Shown: piece after piece, positions 55,002 through 63,964 of the stretch
How the letters are laid out: every line of letters starts with the position of its first letter
Numbering within the stretch: position 1 is the stretch's first letter
Origin: Clostridia bacterium
GTDB taxonomy: Bacteria; Bacillota; Clostridia; Oscillospirales; UBA644
Length of the DNA stretch: 64,000 nt
Assembly: GCA_014872655.1 (NCBI GenBank)
Contig: WHHJ01000001.1
Location: forward strand, 17,404 to 81,403
Reading direction: 5' to 3'
Translations under genes and position numbers: made by a program
Notes under the pieces: model-generated
Database searches by the model: none
What the model was told of the DNA's origin: nothing
The model's input: the letters and a program-made list of their open reading frames with translations, nothing else

Positions 55002-55018
55002 TGTTTTGTCCTTCTCCG

Positions 55019-56040
55019 TTAAAAATTGTTTAAAAACCGGATGTCATTGTCAAAGAACATTCGGATATCGTCAATTTTATATCGCAGCATAACCAGCCGC
55101 TCCAATCCCATACCAAAGGCAAAACCGCTGTATTCTTCCGTGTCGATTCCGCAGCTCTCCAATACTTTGGGATTGACCATGCCGGCTCCGCCGATTTCGA
55201 TCCACCCTTCGCCTTTGCAGAATTTGCAGCCCTCGCCGCCGCAGCGGAAACAGCTGACGCAGATTTCGCAGGAAGGTTCTGTGAACGGGAAATAATCCGG
55301 ACGAATTCTCGTTTTTACATTTTCGCCAAAGAGTTTTTTTACAATCACTTCTAAAGCGCCCTTTAAGTGTGCCATTGTGATTCCTTTGTCAACAACCAGT
55401 CCTTCGATTTGATGGAAGATCGGGGAATGGGTTGCGTCAATTTCGTCAATTCGGAACACACGGCCCGGGGAGATAATCCGGATCGGTGGTTTTTTCTTTT
55501 CCATCGTCCGTACCTGTACCGAACTGGTTTGAGTACGCAGCAAAATTTCCGGAGAAAAATAAAACGTATCCTGCGTATCTCTGGCCGGATGGTGTTTGGG
55601 AATATTCAAGGCTTCAAAGTTATAATGGTCATACTCCACTTCCGGACCGCTTTCAATCGAAAAGCCCATGGACAAAAAGACGTCTTTGATCTCGTCTAAT
55701 ACTAAATTTAACGGATGTTGCTTGCCGATAACCGTTGGGGTCTGGAAAGGGTTACATCCAGCTTTTCGCTTTCTAATTTTTTCTGAAGTTCGATTTGTGC
55801 AATTTGGTCCTTTTTGGCTCGAAGCATCGATTCGATGGCAGAACGAACTTCGTTGGCAACTTGTCCGACCTTTGGCCGTTCTTCTGGGCTCAATTTGCCC
55901 ATTTGGGACAACAGTGCCGTAACGGCTCCTTTTTTTCCGAGATATTGAATACGCAGCGCCTCTAACTGTTCAGAACTTTGCGCTGAGCAGATGGCCTCTT
56001 CGGCTGCTTTTGAGATATCTTGAAGTTGTTGTTGCAGCAT
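55019..56040 (-). pseudogene. pheS: Phenylalanine-tRNA ligase alpha subunit, split by a one-base frameshift
   Basis: Two frames together make one PheS. The first (56040-55708) has the coiled-coil N-terminus ([20 protein letters not shown]) up to LDVTLSRP, then goes out of frame and stops. The second continues with [19 protein letters not shown] and the catalytic motifs ([34 protein letters not shown]). Adding one C to the CCCC run (plus strand GGGG at 55737-55740) would restore [17 protein letters not shown], with spacing equal to normal PheS and a 340-residue product, the usual size. Because PheS is essential, an assembly or sequencing error is the most likely cause; a recent mutation or recoding are less likely. 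It is the first gene of the operon. Confidence 0.9.
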
Positions 56041-56082
56041 AATGGAATATCACCATGTTTCTATAAAAATATAATTTAATAT

Positions 56083-56111
56083 ATCATACCATATTATGCA
56101 AAATTTTTCAA
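56083..56111 (-). promoter_or_regulatory. Sigma-A-type promoter of the pheS-pheT operon
   Basis: Minus strand TTGAAA (56106-56111), 17-base spacer, TATGAT (56083-56088). The leader is only about 36 bases, too short for a T-box. Confidence 0.65.
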
Positions 56112-56204
56112 GGGTCAAGTTCCTTTTTTCGGACGGTATTTTGGAACATTTTTGTATATTTTTTATCTGTCAAAGACAAAATAGAAGAAAAGGAGCTGAT
56201 TTTT

Positions 56205-58382
56205 GTGAAAGCGATCATTATGGCAGGCGGAAAAGGGGCCCGCTTAAGACCTCTAACCAGTGATTTACCCAAACCGATGGCGCCGCTGCTCGGAAGACCT
56301 TGTGCGGAATATGTCATTGATTTGTTGCGGCGAAACGGGATTGAAGATCTGGCTGCGACCGTGATGTATGAAAAAGAAAAAATGGCGGACTTTTTATCGG
56401 CGCACAATGTGCGCATTTTTGAGGAGAAAAAGCCGCTCGGAACCGCAGGAAGTGTGAAAAATTGTGAATCTTTTGTAGACGGCGATTTTTGTGTGATCAG
56501 TGCCGATGCTGTTTGTGATTTTGATTTGTCGGCCGCGGTTGATTTTCATCGATCTCATGGCGGGATTGTGACCATTGTCGTCACACATGTACAGGATCCG
56601 TTGGAATATGGCGTGTGTGTGCTCAATGAGCAAAAACAGATTACAAGATTTATCGAAAAACCGTCGTGGGAACGAGTCTATTCCGGAACGGTAAACACCG
56701 GCGTTTATCTGTTCTCTAAAGAGATTTTTAATTATATAGAGCCAGGGAAGCGTCTTGATTTTTCGCAAGATATTTTCCCGGAATTGATGCGTCGAGGACA
56801 ACCCATTTATGGTTACGAAGCCAAAGGATATTGGTGTGATATCGGAAATCCGAGAGCCTATTTGCGTTGCCAGTTCGACCTGTTGGATAACAAGACCAAG
56901 TTGCCGTTACCTGTTTCCGGAACCCCTCACGGTGCTACGGTGATTCCGCCCTGTTTTATTGGAAAAAACGTCAAGGCAGACGGGGCTGTTATCGGGCCGT
57001 ACGCCGTCATCGGCGATGATTGTATTTTAGAACCCGGTTCTCGGACGGAGCATAGTGTGGTATTAAACGGGACCCATATTTGCGACGGGGCTGCGCTGCG
57101 CCGTTGTGTGATTGGTTCGGATTGCGTGATTGGACGCAATGCCAGTATCGGAGATTACAGTGTGTTGGGGTCGGAATGCCATGTACAACCGGATTGCGTC
57201 GTGGGGGCACAAAGCCGTATTTATCCCAAAATTACACTGCCGGAAGGCGGCATGGTACGGGGGAATGTATTTCAAGAATTTCATTGTTTTGATCCGGGGG
57301 CGAGCAGCGGTGCAGATTTAAAAACAGAGTTGTCTGTTTTTCCGCGGATCGGGGCTGCGTTTGGCAGTATTTTTAAAGGAAATATTGCAATCGGATACGA
57401 AGATGATGAGATTTGTTCGCAGATGTTTGGGATTGTATCTGGAATATTAGGCAGCGGCAGCAATGTGTTGAGTTTAGGCGCTTGTGATAAAAACGTTTTG
57501 CGGTATATCGTGCGTGTGTATGGGCTGGATGCGGGCGTTTTTGTGGGGACCGATCAAATTTATCTGTATGAGGAGGACGGCCTTCCTCTTTCCAGTCAGA
57601 GCCAGAGGGCGTTTCGCAACGTGTTCGAAATGAATGACTTTGCCTGTGTTCAAAGTGGAAAATACCGGCGGTTTAAAGGATATTTAAAGACTTATATGGA
57701 TCGCTTAAAACAGTATGCTGTTAACATTCGTCCTTTGAATATGCACATTTTAGCTCCTGAATTTGTTACGCAGATTATTCCGTCTCGTACCAATGACACT
57801 GCCCAGCGGCTTTATGTCGGGGACGGGTTAACCGTAGATGAGTATCCGCAGCGAATTGTACGTTGTGCGGTTGTGGTCGCATACGGCAGAACGTACGGAC
57901 GCGTTTATATCCCGTATGATTTTCCGTCTGTGATTGACGAGTTAGGTCAAACATATGGGTTTGAGGTGATTCGTTTAACGTTAGATGATGCCGATCGCAG
58001 GCGGCTGTATGATATGACAGACCCCAATGTTATGGCGGTTGTGCTTTGCCGGTATTTATCGAAAAATCATCTGACATTTGAAGAACTTGCAAAGAGTTTG
58101 CCGCGGTTTGCCGTATATGCCCGGGATATTGAATGTGAGACGGATAAGTGTTTGTTGATGCAGCATCTTTCTACTATGGCGGACACGGAAAAAGAGTTGA
58201 TAGAAGGCATAAAAATTATTGACGCACCGGGCCATCGCAGTGTGCGCATCGTTCCGAAACGCGATCTGCACGGCTTCCGTTTGATTGCGGAAGCGGCCAG
58301 CACCGAGGCGGCTGCGGAGATCTGTGATTTTTATGTAAAAAAGATGAAATCGGATGGCATTAACGTTGACATCCAGGAATAA
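56205..58382 (+). CDS. Sugar-1-phosphate nucleotidyltransferase fused to a degenerate phosphohexomutase domain
   Basis: A 725-residue fusion with a GTG start after AAGGAG. Residues 1-235 are a nucleotidyltransferase (IIMAGGKGARLRPLTSDLPK, VISADAVCDFD, GYWCDIGNPRAYL). Residues 245-350 are a left-handed beta-helix of hexapeptide repeats. Residues 375-725 follow the phosphomannomutase fold (FPRIGAAFGSIFKGNIAIGY, LSLGACDKNVLRYIV), but the TASHNP phosphoserine loop is absent: the expected place reads VFVGTDQIYLYEEDG. The mutase half is therefore probably inactive and may be regulatory or structural. Mannose-1-phosphate guanylyltransferase or glucose-1-phosphate activity are both possible. Confidence 0.85.
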   Translation: MKAIIMAGGKGARLRPLTSDLPKPMAPLLGRPCAEYVIDLLRRNGIEDLAATVMYEKEKMADFLSAHNVRIFEEKKPLGTAGSVKNCESFVDGDFCVISADAVCDFDLSAAVDFHRSHGGIVTIVVTHVQDPLEYGVCVLNEQKQITRFIEKPSWERVYSGTVNTGVYLFSKEIFNYIEPGKRLDFSQDIFPELMRRGQPIYGYEAKGYWCDIGNPRAYLRCQFDLLDNKTKLPLPVSGTPHGATVIPPCFIGKNVKADGAVIGPYAVIGDDCILEPGSRTEHSVVLNGTHICDGAALRRCVIGSDCVIGRNASIGDYSVLGSECHVQPDCVVGAQSRIYPKITLPEGGMVRGNVFQEFHCFDPGASSGADLKTELSVFPRIGAAFGSIFKGNIAIGYEDDEICSQMFGIVSGILGSGSNVLSLGACDKNVLRYIVRVYGLDAGVFVGTDQIYLYEEDGLPLSSQSQRAFRNVFEMNDFACVQSGKYRRFKGYLKTYMDRLKQYAVNIRPLNMHILAPEFVTQIIPSRTNDTAQRLYVGDGLTVDEYPQRIVRCAVVVAYGRTYGRVYIPYDFPSVIDELGQTYGFEVIRLTLDDADRRRLYDMTDPNVMAVVLCRYLSKNHLTFEELAKSLPRFAVYARDIECETDKCLLMQHLSTMADTEKELIEGIKIIDAPGHRSVRIVPKRDLHGFRLIAEAASTEAAAEICDFYVKKMKSDGINVDIQE

Positions 58383-58394
58383 ATCTGTTATAAT
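58366..58394 (+). promoter_or_regulatory. Sigma-A-type promoter of rnj
   Basis: TTGACA (58366-58371), 17-base spacer, TATAAT (58389-58394). The -35 box lies inside the last codons of the preceding gene. Confidence 0.8.
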
Positions 58395-58653
58395 AGTCAA
58401 AGATGTATATGGGGAATGGTGTCTGATAAAAAGGGCATCTTCCTAAAGGAATTTTTCTTTAATATATTCTTGGTAACGGCGAGTTGCGGTTGAAACATTC
58501 GGGTTTCATGCCGCGTCTCACAAAAGTTCAACATTCGGAAGCGGCCGGAAGTAAAAAAGATGTTTAGTTCCGGCTCTTCCGCTGTGTTTTGCCGTTGGAT
58601 GGATATAGCTACATACATTTATTATATCTTACGGTTTCAGGAGGTAAATCTGA
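58395..58653 (+). other. Long structured leader of rnj
   Basis: About 250 bases separate the promoter from the start codon and contain no supported gene. Two hairpins are visible: GCGG-TGAAAC with GTTTCA-CCGC (58486-58514), and GCGGCCGGAA with TTCCGG...CCGC (58541-58582). It may be a regulatory 5' UTR or a small RNA; I do not recognise a known RNA family. Confidence 0.45.
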
Positions 58654-60324
58654 TTGAAGAAAATTGAAAAAATAAGAATTATACCGCTCGGGGGATTGAA
58701 TGAGATTGGCAAGAACCTGACTTTGGTGGAATGTGGGAAAGATATCATTGCCATCGATTGCGGTTTGGCGTTTCCGGACGAGGATATGCCGGGGGTCGAC
58801 TATGTCATCCCGGATATGCAGTATATTTTGAAGAATTTGGATCGATTCCGCGCCGTGTTTTTAACGCACGGTCATGAGGACCACATCGGTGCGATTCCTT
58901 ATCTGCTGCGGCAGGTGAACGTGCCGATTTACGGAACACGGTTGACGCTGGGCATTGTGCGCAACAAGCTCAAAGAGTTCCGCTTAGATAAAAAGGCGCA
59001 GTTGAATGAAGTCGCGCCCGGCAACTGTGTAAGCCTGGGCGGATTAAAAGTCGAGTATATCCATGTCAATCACTCGATTGCTGATGCGGCCGCTTTGGCG
59101 ATTCATACGCCTTGCGGTGTGATTGTGCATACGGGAGATTTTAAGATTGATACCACCCCGATCCAAGGTCAGATGATTGATTTGGCGCGTTTTGGCGAAC
59201 TGGGGCGGGAAGGCGTGTTGGCTTTATTATGTGAGAGTACTAATGCGGAGCGTCCCGGATTTGCGATGAGTGAACAAAAGGTCGGCGGTTCGTTGCGCGG
59301 GATCTTTCGTGATGCCGAAAAAAAGCGGATTATCATCGCAACCTTTGCTTCTAACGTAGACCGCGTTCAGCAGATTATCAATGTGGCGGTAGAGAATGGA
59401 CGAAAAGTGGCGGTCAGCGGCCGCAGTATGGTTAATGTTTTGGAGGTTGCCCGTGAGTTAGGTTATATGAAAGTGCCTAACGGAACTTTGATTGATATCG
59501 ACCGTGTCAATAAATACGCACCGGAAGAACTGGTTATTATTACCACCGGCAGTCAGGGCGAACCGATGAGCGCGCTGTATCGGATGGCTTATTCCGATCA
59601 TAAAACGGTAGAAATCGGACCGGACGATTTGGTGGTATTGTCGTCCAATGCCATTCCGGGCAATGAGAAGTTTGTGGGGCGTGTTGTTAACGAGTTGTTC
59701 CGGTCGGGAGCTGACGTCGTCTATGAGTCCTTTGCCGAGGTTCATGTTTCCGGGCACGCTTGCCAGGAAGAATTAAAGTTGCTGACAGGTCTTGTAAAAC
59801 CTAAATATTTTATTCCGGTTCACGGCGAGTATCGTCATTTGAAAAAGAATTCCGTCATTGCTCAGTCTATGGGCATCCCCGCAAAAAATATTGTGGTGGC
59901 GGATATCGGAGATATTATTGAAATTGACAGTAAAAAAATCGGTATTGTTGGAACAGTCCCGGCCGGAAAGACGTTGGTAGACGGTTTGGGCGTCGGCGAT
60001 GTGGGCAATGTGGTGCTCAGAGACCGGAAATTATTGTCTCAGGACGGACTGGTTATTATTGCGGTTGTTATTGATGAGCAGCAGCGGATTTTGATGACTT
60101 CTCCCGAGATTTTATCCCGTGGATTTGTTTATATTAAAGAAAATGCAGATTTGTTAAACAACGTAAAGGCTTTAACGGTAAAAACATTAGAGGCTTGTGC
60201 ACATGAAGGGCCTTCCGAGTGGCTGTATAACGCAAAGAGCCGGTTGAAAGACGATGTTTCCAAGTATATTTATGAGCAGACGAAGCGTCGGCCCATGATT
60301 TTGCCGATTATTAAAAGTATCTGA
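58654..60324 (+). CDS. rnj: Ribonuclease J
   Basis: A 556-residue metallo-beta-lactamase/beta-CASP ribonuclease with 5'-3' exo- and endonuclease activity in mRNA decay and rRNA maturation. The zinc motif HGHEDHIG is at residues 72-79, HTGDFKID follows, and the beta-CASP region has NAERPGF and FVSGHACQEEL-like segments (VHVSGHACQEEL) with PVHGEYRHL. It starts with TTG 8 bases after GGAGGT. Its long leader may carry autoregulation. Whether it is RNase J1 or J2 cannot be told. Confidence 0.95.
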   Translation: MKKIEKIRIIPLGGLNEIGKNLTLVECGKDIIAIDCGLAFPDEDMPGVDYVIPDMQYILKNLDRFRAVFLTHGHEDHIGAIPYLLRQVNVPIYGTRLTLGIVRNKLKEFRLDKKAQLNEVAPGNCVSLGGLKVEYIHVNHSIADAAALAIHTPCGVIVHTGDFKIDTTPIQGQMIDLARFGELGREGVLALLCESTNAERPGFAMSEQKVGGSLRGIFRDAEKKRIIIATFASNVDRVQQIINVAVENGRKVAVSGRSMVNVLEVARELGYMKVPNGTLIDIDRVNKYAPEELVIITTGSQGEPMSALYRMAYSDHKTVEIGPDDLVVLSSNAIPGNEKFVGRVVNELFRSGADVVYESFAEVHVSGHACQEELKLLTGLVKPKYFIPVHGEYRHLKKNSVIAQSMGIPAKNIVVADIGDIIEIDSKKIGIVGTVPAGKTLVDGLGVGDVGNVVLRDRKLLSQDGLVIIAVVIDEQQRILMTSPEILSRGFVYIKENADLLNNVKALTVKTLEACAHEGPSEWLYNAKSRLKDDVSKYIYEQTKRRPMILPIIKSI

Positions 60325-60340
60325 TTGTTGTATCGATATA

Positions 60341-60364
60341 GCCCGCAAAGGAATCTTTGCGGGC
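60341..60364 (+). other. Perfect 10-bp hairpin between rnj and the M42 operon
   Basis: GCCCGCAAAG and CTTTGCGGGC pair perfectly around GAAT, 16 bases after the rnj stop. No T tract follows, so read-through into the M42 genes is likely; it may mark an mRNA processing or stabilising site. Confidence 0.65.
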
Positions 60365-60388
60365 GTTATCTGTACGGGAGGGATGAAC

Positions 60389-61414
60389 GTGATTGCGAAT
60401 GCGGCACAGTTAGAAACATTTTTAACGCCATATGCAGACAGCGGCAGAGAAGAAGCGTACGCCGTGTTTTTGGAAGAACAGCTCCGGCAAACCGGGCTGT
60501 GTTGTGACGTGACGAGAGATCGTATGAACAATGTGATAGCGCAAATCGGCATGGGCGAAAAACCATCTATTTTATTAGACGCCCATTTTGATGAAATTTC
60601 TTTTCTGGTTAGGCGTATCGATTCTTCGGGATTTTTACAGGTTTCCGGTGTCGGCGGTGTGGATCGTCGTTGTTTGCCTGCGGCAGAAGTGTCGGTCAAT
60701 GGGTTGGATGGCGTATTTTGTTCCGTTCCTCCGCATTTGATGTCAAATCAGGATCGCAAGTTTCCGGAAGTGGCGGAAATGTACGTGGATTTGGGTTTGG
60801 ATTATGAGACCGTCTGTGCCCGGGTGCAGATTGGAGACCGAGTTCGGTTAAAGTCTCGGTTTTGTCCTTTATTGGGCAATCGGGTTGCCGGACGAGCTTT
60901 GGATAATAAGTTGAGCGTGTACGCGCTTTTTGTTGCTTTAAAAAAATTAGCAGATTCTGAGTCTTTTGAGTCGTTGGCATGGAATATTGCCGTGTTGTTT
61001 TCCGCGCAGGAAGAAACCGGGCTTCGAGGTGCTGGTCCGGGTGTGTTCTCGATTTGTCCCGAGCGTGCGCTATGCGTTGATGCGACGTTTGCCGATCAGC
61101 CGGGCGTGAAAGACTGTCCGCCGTTGGGCAGTGGCGTGGTGATCGAGCGTTCCGCCTTTTTTGACCGGAATTTTACACGGAGTCTGATGGATTTGGCGGA
61201 AGAGCATCAGCTTCCTCACACCGTGCATGTGCAGGCCGGCGCCAGCGGAACCAATGCGGATATATTGCCGTTTTTTTGTGGGGGAATTCCGACCGCGCTG
61301 CTTTCGATTCCTATCCGAAATATGCATACGCCGGTCGAGGTCTGCGATTTAGCGGATGTTGAAGCTACGGCAGACTTGATTTGCGCGTATTTGAAGGAGG
61401 GACCTCAGGGATGA
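60389..61414 (+). CDS. M42-family metallo-aminopeptidase, first of three tandem paralogues
   Basis: A 341-residue cytosolic peptidase. Metal and catalytic residues look intact: His66 in LDAHFDE, the bridging Asp in GRALDNK, the Glu-Glu pair in AQEETGLRGA, the Asp in CVDATFAD, and the C-terminal His in NMHTPVE. M42 enzymes are two-metal aminopeptidases that assemble into 12-subunit tetrahedral shells (family knowledge). GGGAGGG directly abuts an ATG at 60383, so the GTG at 60389, spaced by six bases, is chosen. The stop overlaps the next start as ATGA. Confidence 0.92.
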   Translation: MIANAAQLETFLTPYADSGREEAYAVFLEEQLRQTGLCCDVTRDRMNNVIAQIGMGEKPSILLDAHFDEISFLVRRIDSSGFLQVSGVGGVDRRCLPAAEVSVNGLDGVFCSVPPHLMSNQDRKFPEVAEMYVDLGLDYETVCARVQIGDRVRLKSRFCPLLGNRVAGRALDNKLSVYALFVALKKLADSESFESLAWNIAVLFSAQEETGLRGAGPGVFSICPERALCVDATFADQPGVKDCPPLGSGVVIERSAFFDRNFTRSLMDLAEEHQLPHTVHVQAGASGTNADILPFFCGGIPTALLSIPIRNMHTPVEVCDLADVEATADLICAYLKEGPQG

Positions 61415-62436
61415 AAATACTGCAAAAACTTTGTTCTTTAAACGGCCTGAGCGGGGATGAAAGCGAGGTCCGGGCCTATATTTTAAATCAGATTAGTCCC
61501 TATTGTTCCGGTCGTGTCGATCCCGCCGGCAATATTTTGGCTTTTAAAAAAGGCCGCAAGCAGCCCAAGCGAAAATTGTTGTTTGAAGCGCATATGGACG
61601 AAACGGGTTACGTTGTAACGCGGATTGATTCTTCTGGATTGTTGTATTTGGATTCTGTCGGGGTCAGCGCTTCTGTCAGTGTGGGCAAGGCGGTTTTTGT
61701 TCGGGCTACCGCAGAAGGCAGCCGGATGTTGCCCGGTGTTATCGGAGCGGTTCCGCTGCATTTGCTGGAAAAAGAGGATCGCGCAGCGATCCCCAAAATG
61801 GAGACGTTGTATGTGGATATCGGCGCTAAGGACGAGCAGGAAGCCCGACAATTTGTGGTAGAAGGGGACAGCGTATATTTTGACGGGCCGTTTGGCTTGA
61901 TGGGGAATCTGGTCAAAGGGAAGGCCTTAGATGATCGAATTGGGTGTTATAATTTGATCCGAATGATTCAGTCTGATTTGGAATATGATTCTTATTTTGC
62001 CTTTTGCGTGCAGGAAGAAGTTGGGTTGCGCGGCGCGATGGCGGCGGCGTGGCATATTCGTCCCGATTTGACGGTGTTGATGGAAACCACTACCGCTGCG
62101 GATATCGGCGGAGTAAAACCCTCGGATACGGTGTGTTGTGTCGGCGGAGGGGTCGCGGTTTCGTTTGCAGATCGTGGTACGATTTACGAGCCGCGGCTGG
62201 TTGAAAACATTTTTACGTTAGCCCGTGGTCGTCATATTGCCTGTCAGCCCAAAACTATGGTGTCGGGCGGAAATGATGCGGCCATTTGGCAAAAAACAGT
62301 AGGGGGTAGCCGGGTCGTTACGTTTTCAGCTCCTACTCGGTACTTACATTCGCCGGTCGGCGTTGCTTCGCGTGATGATATAGACGGGATGTTTGAATTG
62401 GCCAAAGCAGTAAATGAGGAGGTTGATGCGCTGTGA
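61411..62436 (+). CDS. M42-family metallo-aminopeptidase, second paralogue
   Basis: A 341-residue protein. Metal-binding and catalytic residues are all present: His61 in FEAHMDE, the bridging Asp in KALDDRIG, Glu-Glu in VQEEVGLRGA, Glu in LMETTTAAD, and His in YLHSPVGV. The acidic ligand after LM is Glu where the first paralogue has Asp, a known variation. GAAGGAGGGA lies before the ATG, which overlaps the preceding stop by 4 bases. The end overlaps the third paralogue as GTGA. All three probably are made together and could form a mixed oligomer. Confidence 0.93.
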   Translation: MKILQKLCSLNGLSGDESEVRAYILNQISPYCSGRVDPAGNILAFKKGRKQPKRKLLFEAHMDETGYVVTRIDSSGLLYLDSVGVSASVSVGKAVFVRATAEGSRMLPGVIGAVPLHLLEKEDRAAIPKMETLYVDIGAKDEQEARQFVVEGDSVYFDGPFGLMGNLVKGKALDDRIGCYNLIRMIQSDLEYDSYFAFCVQEEVGLRGAMAAAWHIRPDLTVLMETTTAADIGGVKPSDTVCCVGGGVAVSFADRGTIYEPRLVENIFTLARGRHIACQPKTMVSGGNDAAIWQKTVGGSRVVTFSAPTRYLHSPVGVASRDDIDGMFELAKAVNEEVDAL

Positions 62437-63446
62437 AAGATTGGATGCAGCAGATTCAGGAGTTGAATCGATTTCCCTCTGTTTCGGGGGATGAGTCTTG
62501 TGTGCAGGCTTATCTGCGAGAGCAGATTGAACCGTTTTGTGACCAGATTGATGTAGACGCGATGGGAAACTTGATTGCCACCCTTGGAAAGGGGATCGGT
62601 CCTCGTGTCTTGTTTTCAGCGTATGTGGACACTTCCGGACTGTTGGTCCGTTATATCCAGCCGGACGGGAAATTGTTGGTTTTTCCGGTGGGCGAGTGCC
62701 GTTTGTCTCGCATGGTGGGCCGAACGGTTGTGTTTTCGAACGGCGTGTCCGGGATTTTAGAAACCAACACGACAGACGATCAAGAACTTCGCGGCGAAGA
62801 TTTTTTTGTGGATATCGGAGTTGCAACGGCGCAGCAGGCATCTGAAAAGGTTCCTTTGGGTACCTTTGGTTCGATGAGGCCGGAATTCTTTGTTGGTGCC
62901 GACGAATCTTTTTTAACGGCTTCTTTTTTAACCAATCGCGTGGGAATCGTTTTGCAGTTGTCGCTCATTCGTTTTGTCAGAGAGAATCTGTCGCAATTAA
63001 AAAATGAGTTTGTTTTTGTTTTTTCTACGCAAAAGCAAGTAGGAAATCGAGGTATTGGCGCTGTGGCGTTCGCTGTGGATCCGGCCTACTTTATTGCTAT
63101 CGATACCGTGGCGGCATCTTCATCTGAAGCTGATAAAACCGAAGTTCAGCTCGGAAAAGGCGCCGTGATCACGGTTGCGGATAAAGGGGTTGTGAGCCAG
63201 ACGCAAATGATTGACTTTTTGCACCGGTCTGCAAAAAACGCCGGCGTGGATTTTCAGGATTTTGTGGCTTCAGAAACACAGTCGGAGGCCGGAATGGTTC
63301 AGCGTAACCGGGTCGGCGTTTATGCCGCGATGGTCGGGGTCCCGGTTGGGTATCGGAACTCAGGCTGCGAGATGCTTTGTCTCTCGGATTTTGAAAAGGT
63401 ACAAAAACTGCTACAGACGGCCATTTTGACCGGATTTGATTTTTAA
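62433..63446 (+). CDS. M42-family pseudopeptidase, third paralogue (active site lost)
   Basis: A 337-residue M42 homologue starting with GTG overlapping the previous stop. The fold is clearly kept along the whole length, but the catalytic set is not: the first His is Tyr64 (SAYVD), the bridging Asp is Thr167 (FLTNR), the Glu-Glu pair is Lys201-Gln202 (TQKQVGNRG), and the last His is Asn309 (YRNSGC). Only the Asp at 224 (AIDT) remains. It should not bind two metals and is presumably inactive. The frame is intact and coupled to active paralogues, so a structural or regulatory role in a mixed shell is inferred, not shown. Confidence 0.9.
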   Translation: MKDWMQQIQELNRFPSVSGDESCVQAYLREQIEPFCDQIDVDAMGNLIATLGKGIGPRVLFSAYVDTSGLLVRYIQPDGKLLVFPVGECRLSRMVGRTVVFSNGVSGILETNTTDDQELRGEDFFVDIGVATAQQASEKVPLGTFGSMRPEFFVGADESFLTASFLTNRVGIVLQLSLIRFVRENLSQLKNEFVFVFSTQKQVGNRGIGAVAFAVDPAYFIAIDTVAASSSEADKTEVQLGKGAVITVADKGVVSQTQMIDFLHRSAKNAGVDFQDFVASETQSEAGMVQRNRVGVYAAMVGVPVGYRNSGCEMLCLSDFEKVQKLLQTAILTGFDF

Positions 63447-63460
63447 GCGGAGGATGAAAG

Positions 63461-63964
63461 ATGGTACAAGAGACTTCGCAGAAAAAGAAGGGACGCGCGG
63501 CGGGGATTATTTTAACGGTGATTGGCGTGGTGATTTTACTTCCCGTTTGTCGTTATGTCATTCAAAAATTGGGGCTAGCCGTTCCGCCTGTTGTGCTGCA
63601 ATTAGTCGTATTTGTTGCGGCCGGAATCGTCATTGCCAAATTTGTTCGCGATACATATGTTTATCATTATTGTATTGACGAAAAAACATTGCATATTTAT
63701 CGTTCGGTCGGGCGGTGGGACAGTCCGCTGTGCAGCATTGACGCATCCAATTTTAAAGCGTTGGGTCGCGGCGAACAAGCCAAACAACTGTTGCAGACTG
63801 CTCCTGTTGCGGTCAGTCGTTGTTACAGTGTGTATGAACCTCAGAAGGAAACGGTTTTGTTATATCGTACCGGGCTCAAGGATCACGTGGCGGCCGTTGT
63901 TTTGATGCCGTCGGACGAGATGTTTGAAAAGATTTCAAAGATTTTGCTGTTAAACATTAGTTAA
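63461..63964 (+). CDS. Small membrane protein after the M42 genes
   Basis: A 167-residue protein with a basic N-terminus, two membrane helices (about 13-33 and 42-60) and a soluble alpha/beta domain (YVYHYCIDEKTLHIYRSVG, YEPQKETVLLYRTG). No family recognised; the shape recalls PH-like bacterial membrane domains. It begins 14 bases after the third M42 gene, so it is probably in the same transcript. The window ends 36 bases after its stop. Confidence 0.72.
   Translation: MVQETSQKKKGRAAGIILTVIGVVILLPVCRYVIQKLGLAVPPVVLQLVVFVAAGIVIAKFVRDTYVYHYCIDEKTLHIYRSVGRWDSPLCSIDASNFKALGRGEQAKQLLQTAPVAVSRCYSVYEPQKETVLLYRTGLKDHVAAVVLMPSDEMFEKISKILLLNIS

Noticed and set aside
55708..56040. A separate small 110-residue gene
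   Set aside because: Its sequence is exactly the N-terminal third of PheS, in line with the next frame, so it is part of a frameshifted pheS and not an independent gene.
56041..56205. T-box leader for the pheS-pheT operon
   Set aside because: The best promoter leaves only about 36 bases of leader, and no T-box AGGGTGGNACCGCG-type element is present.
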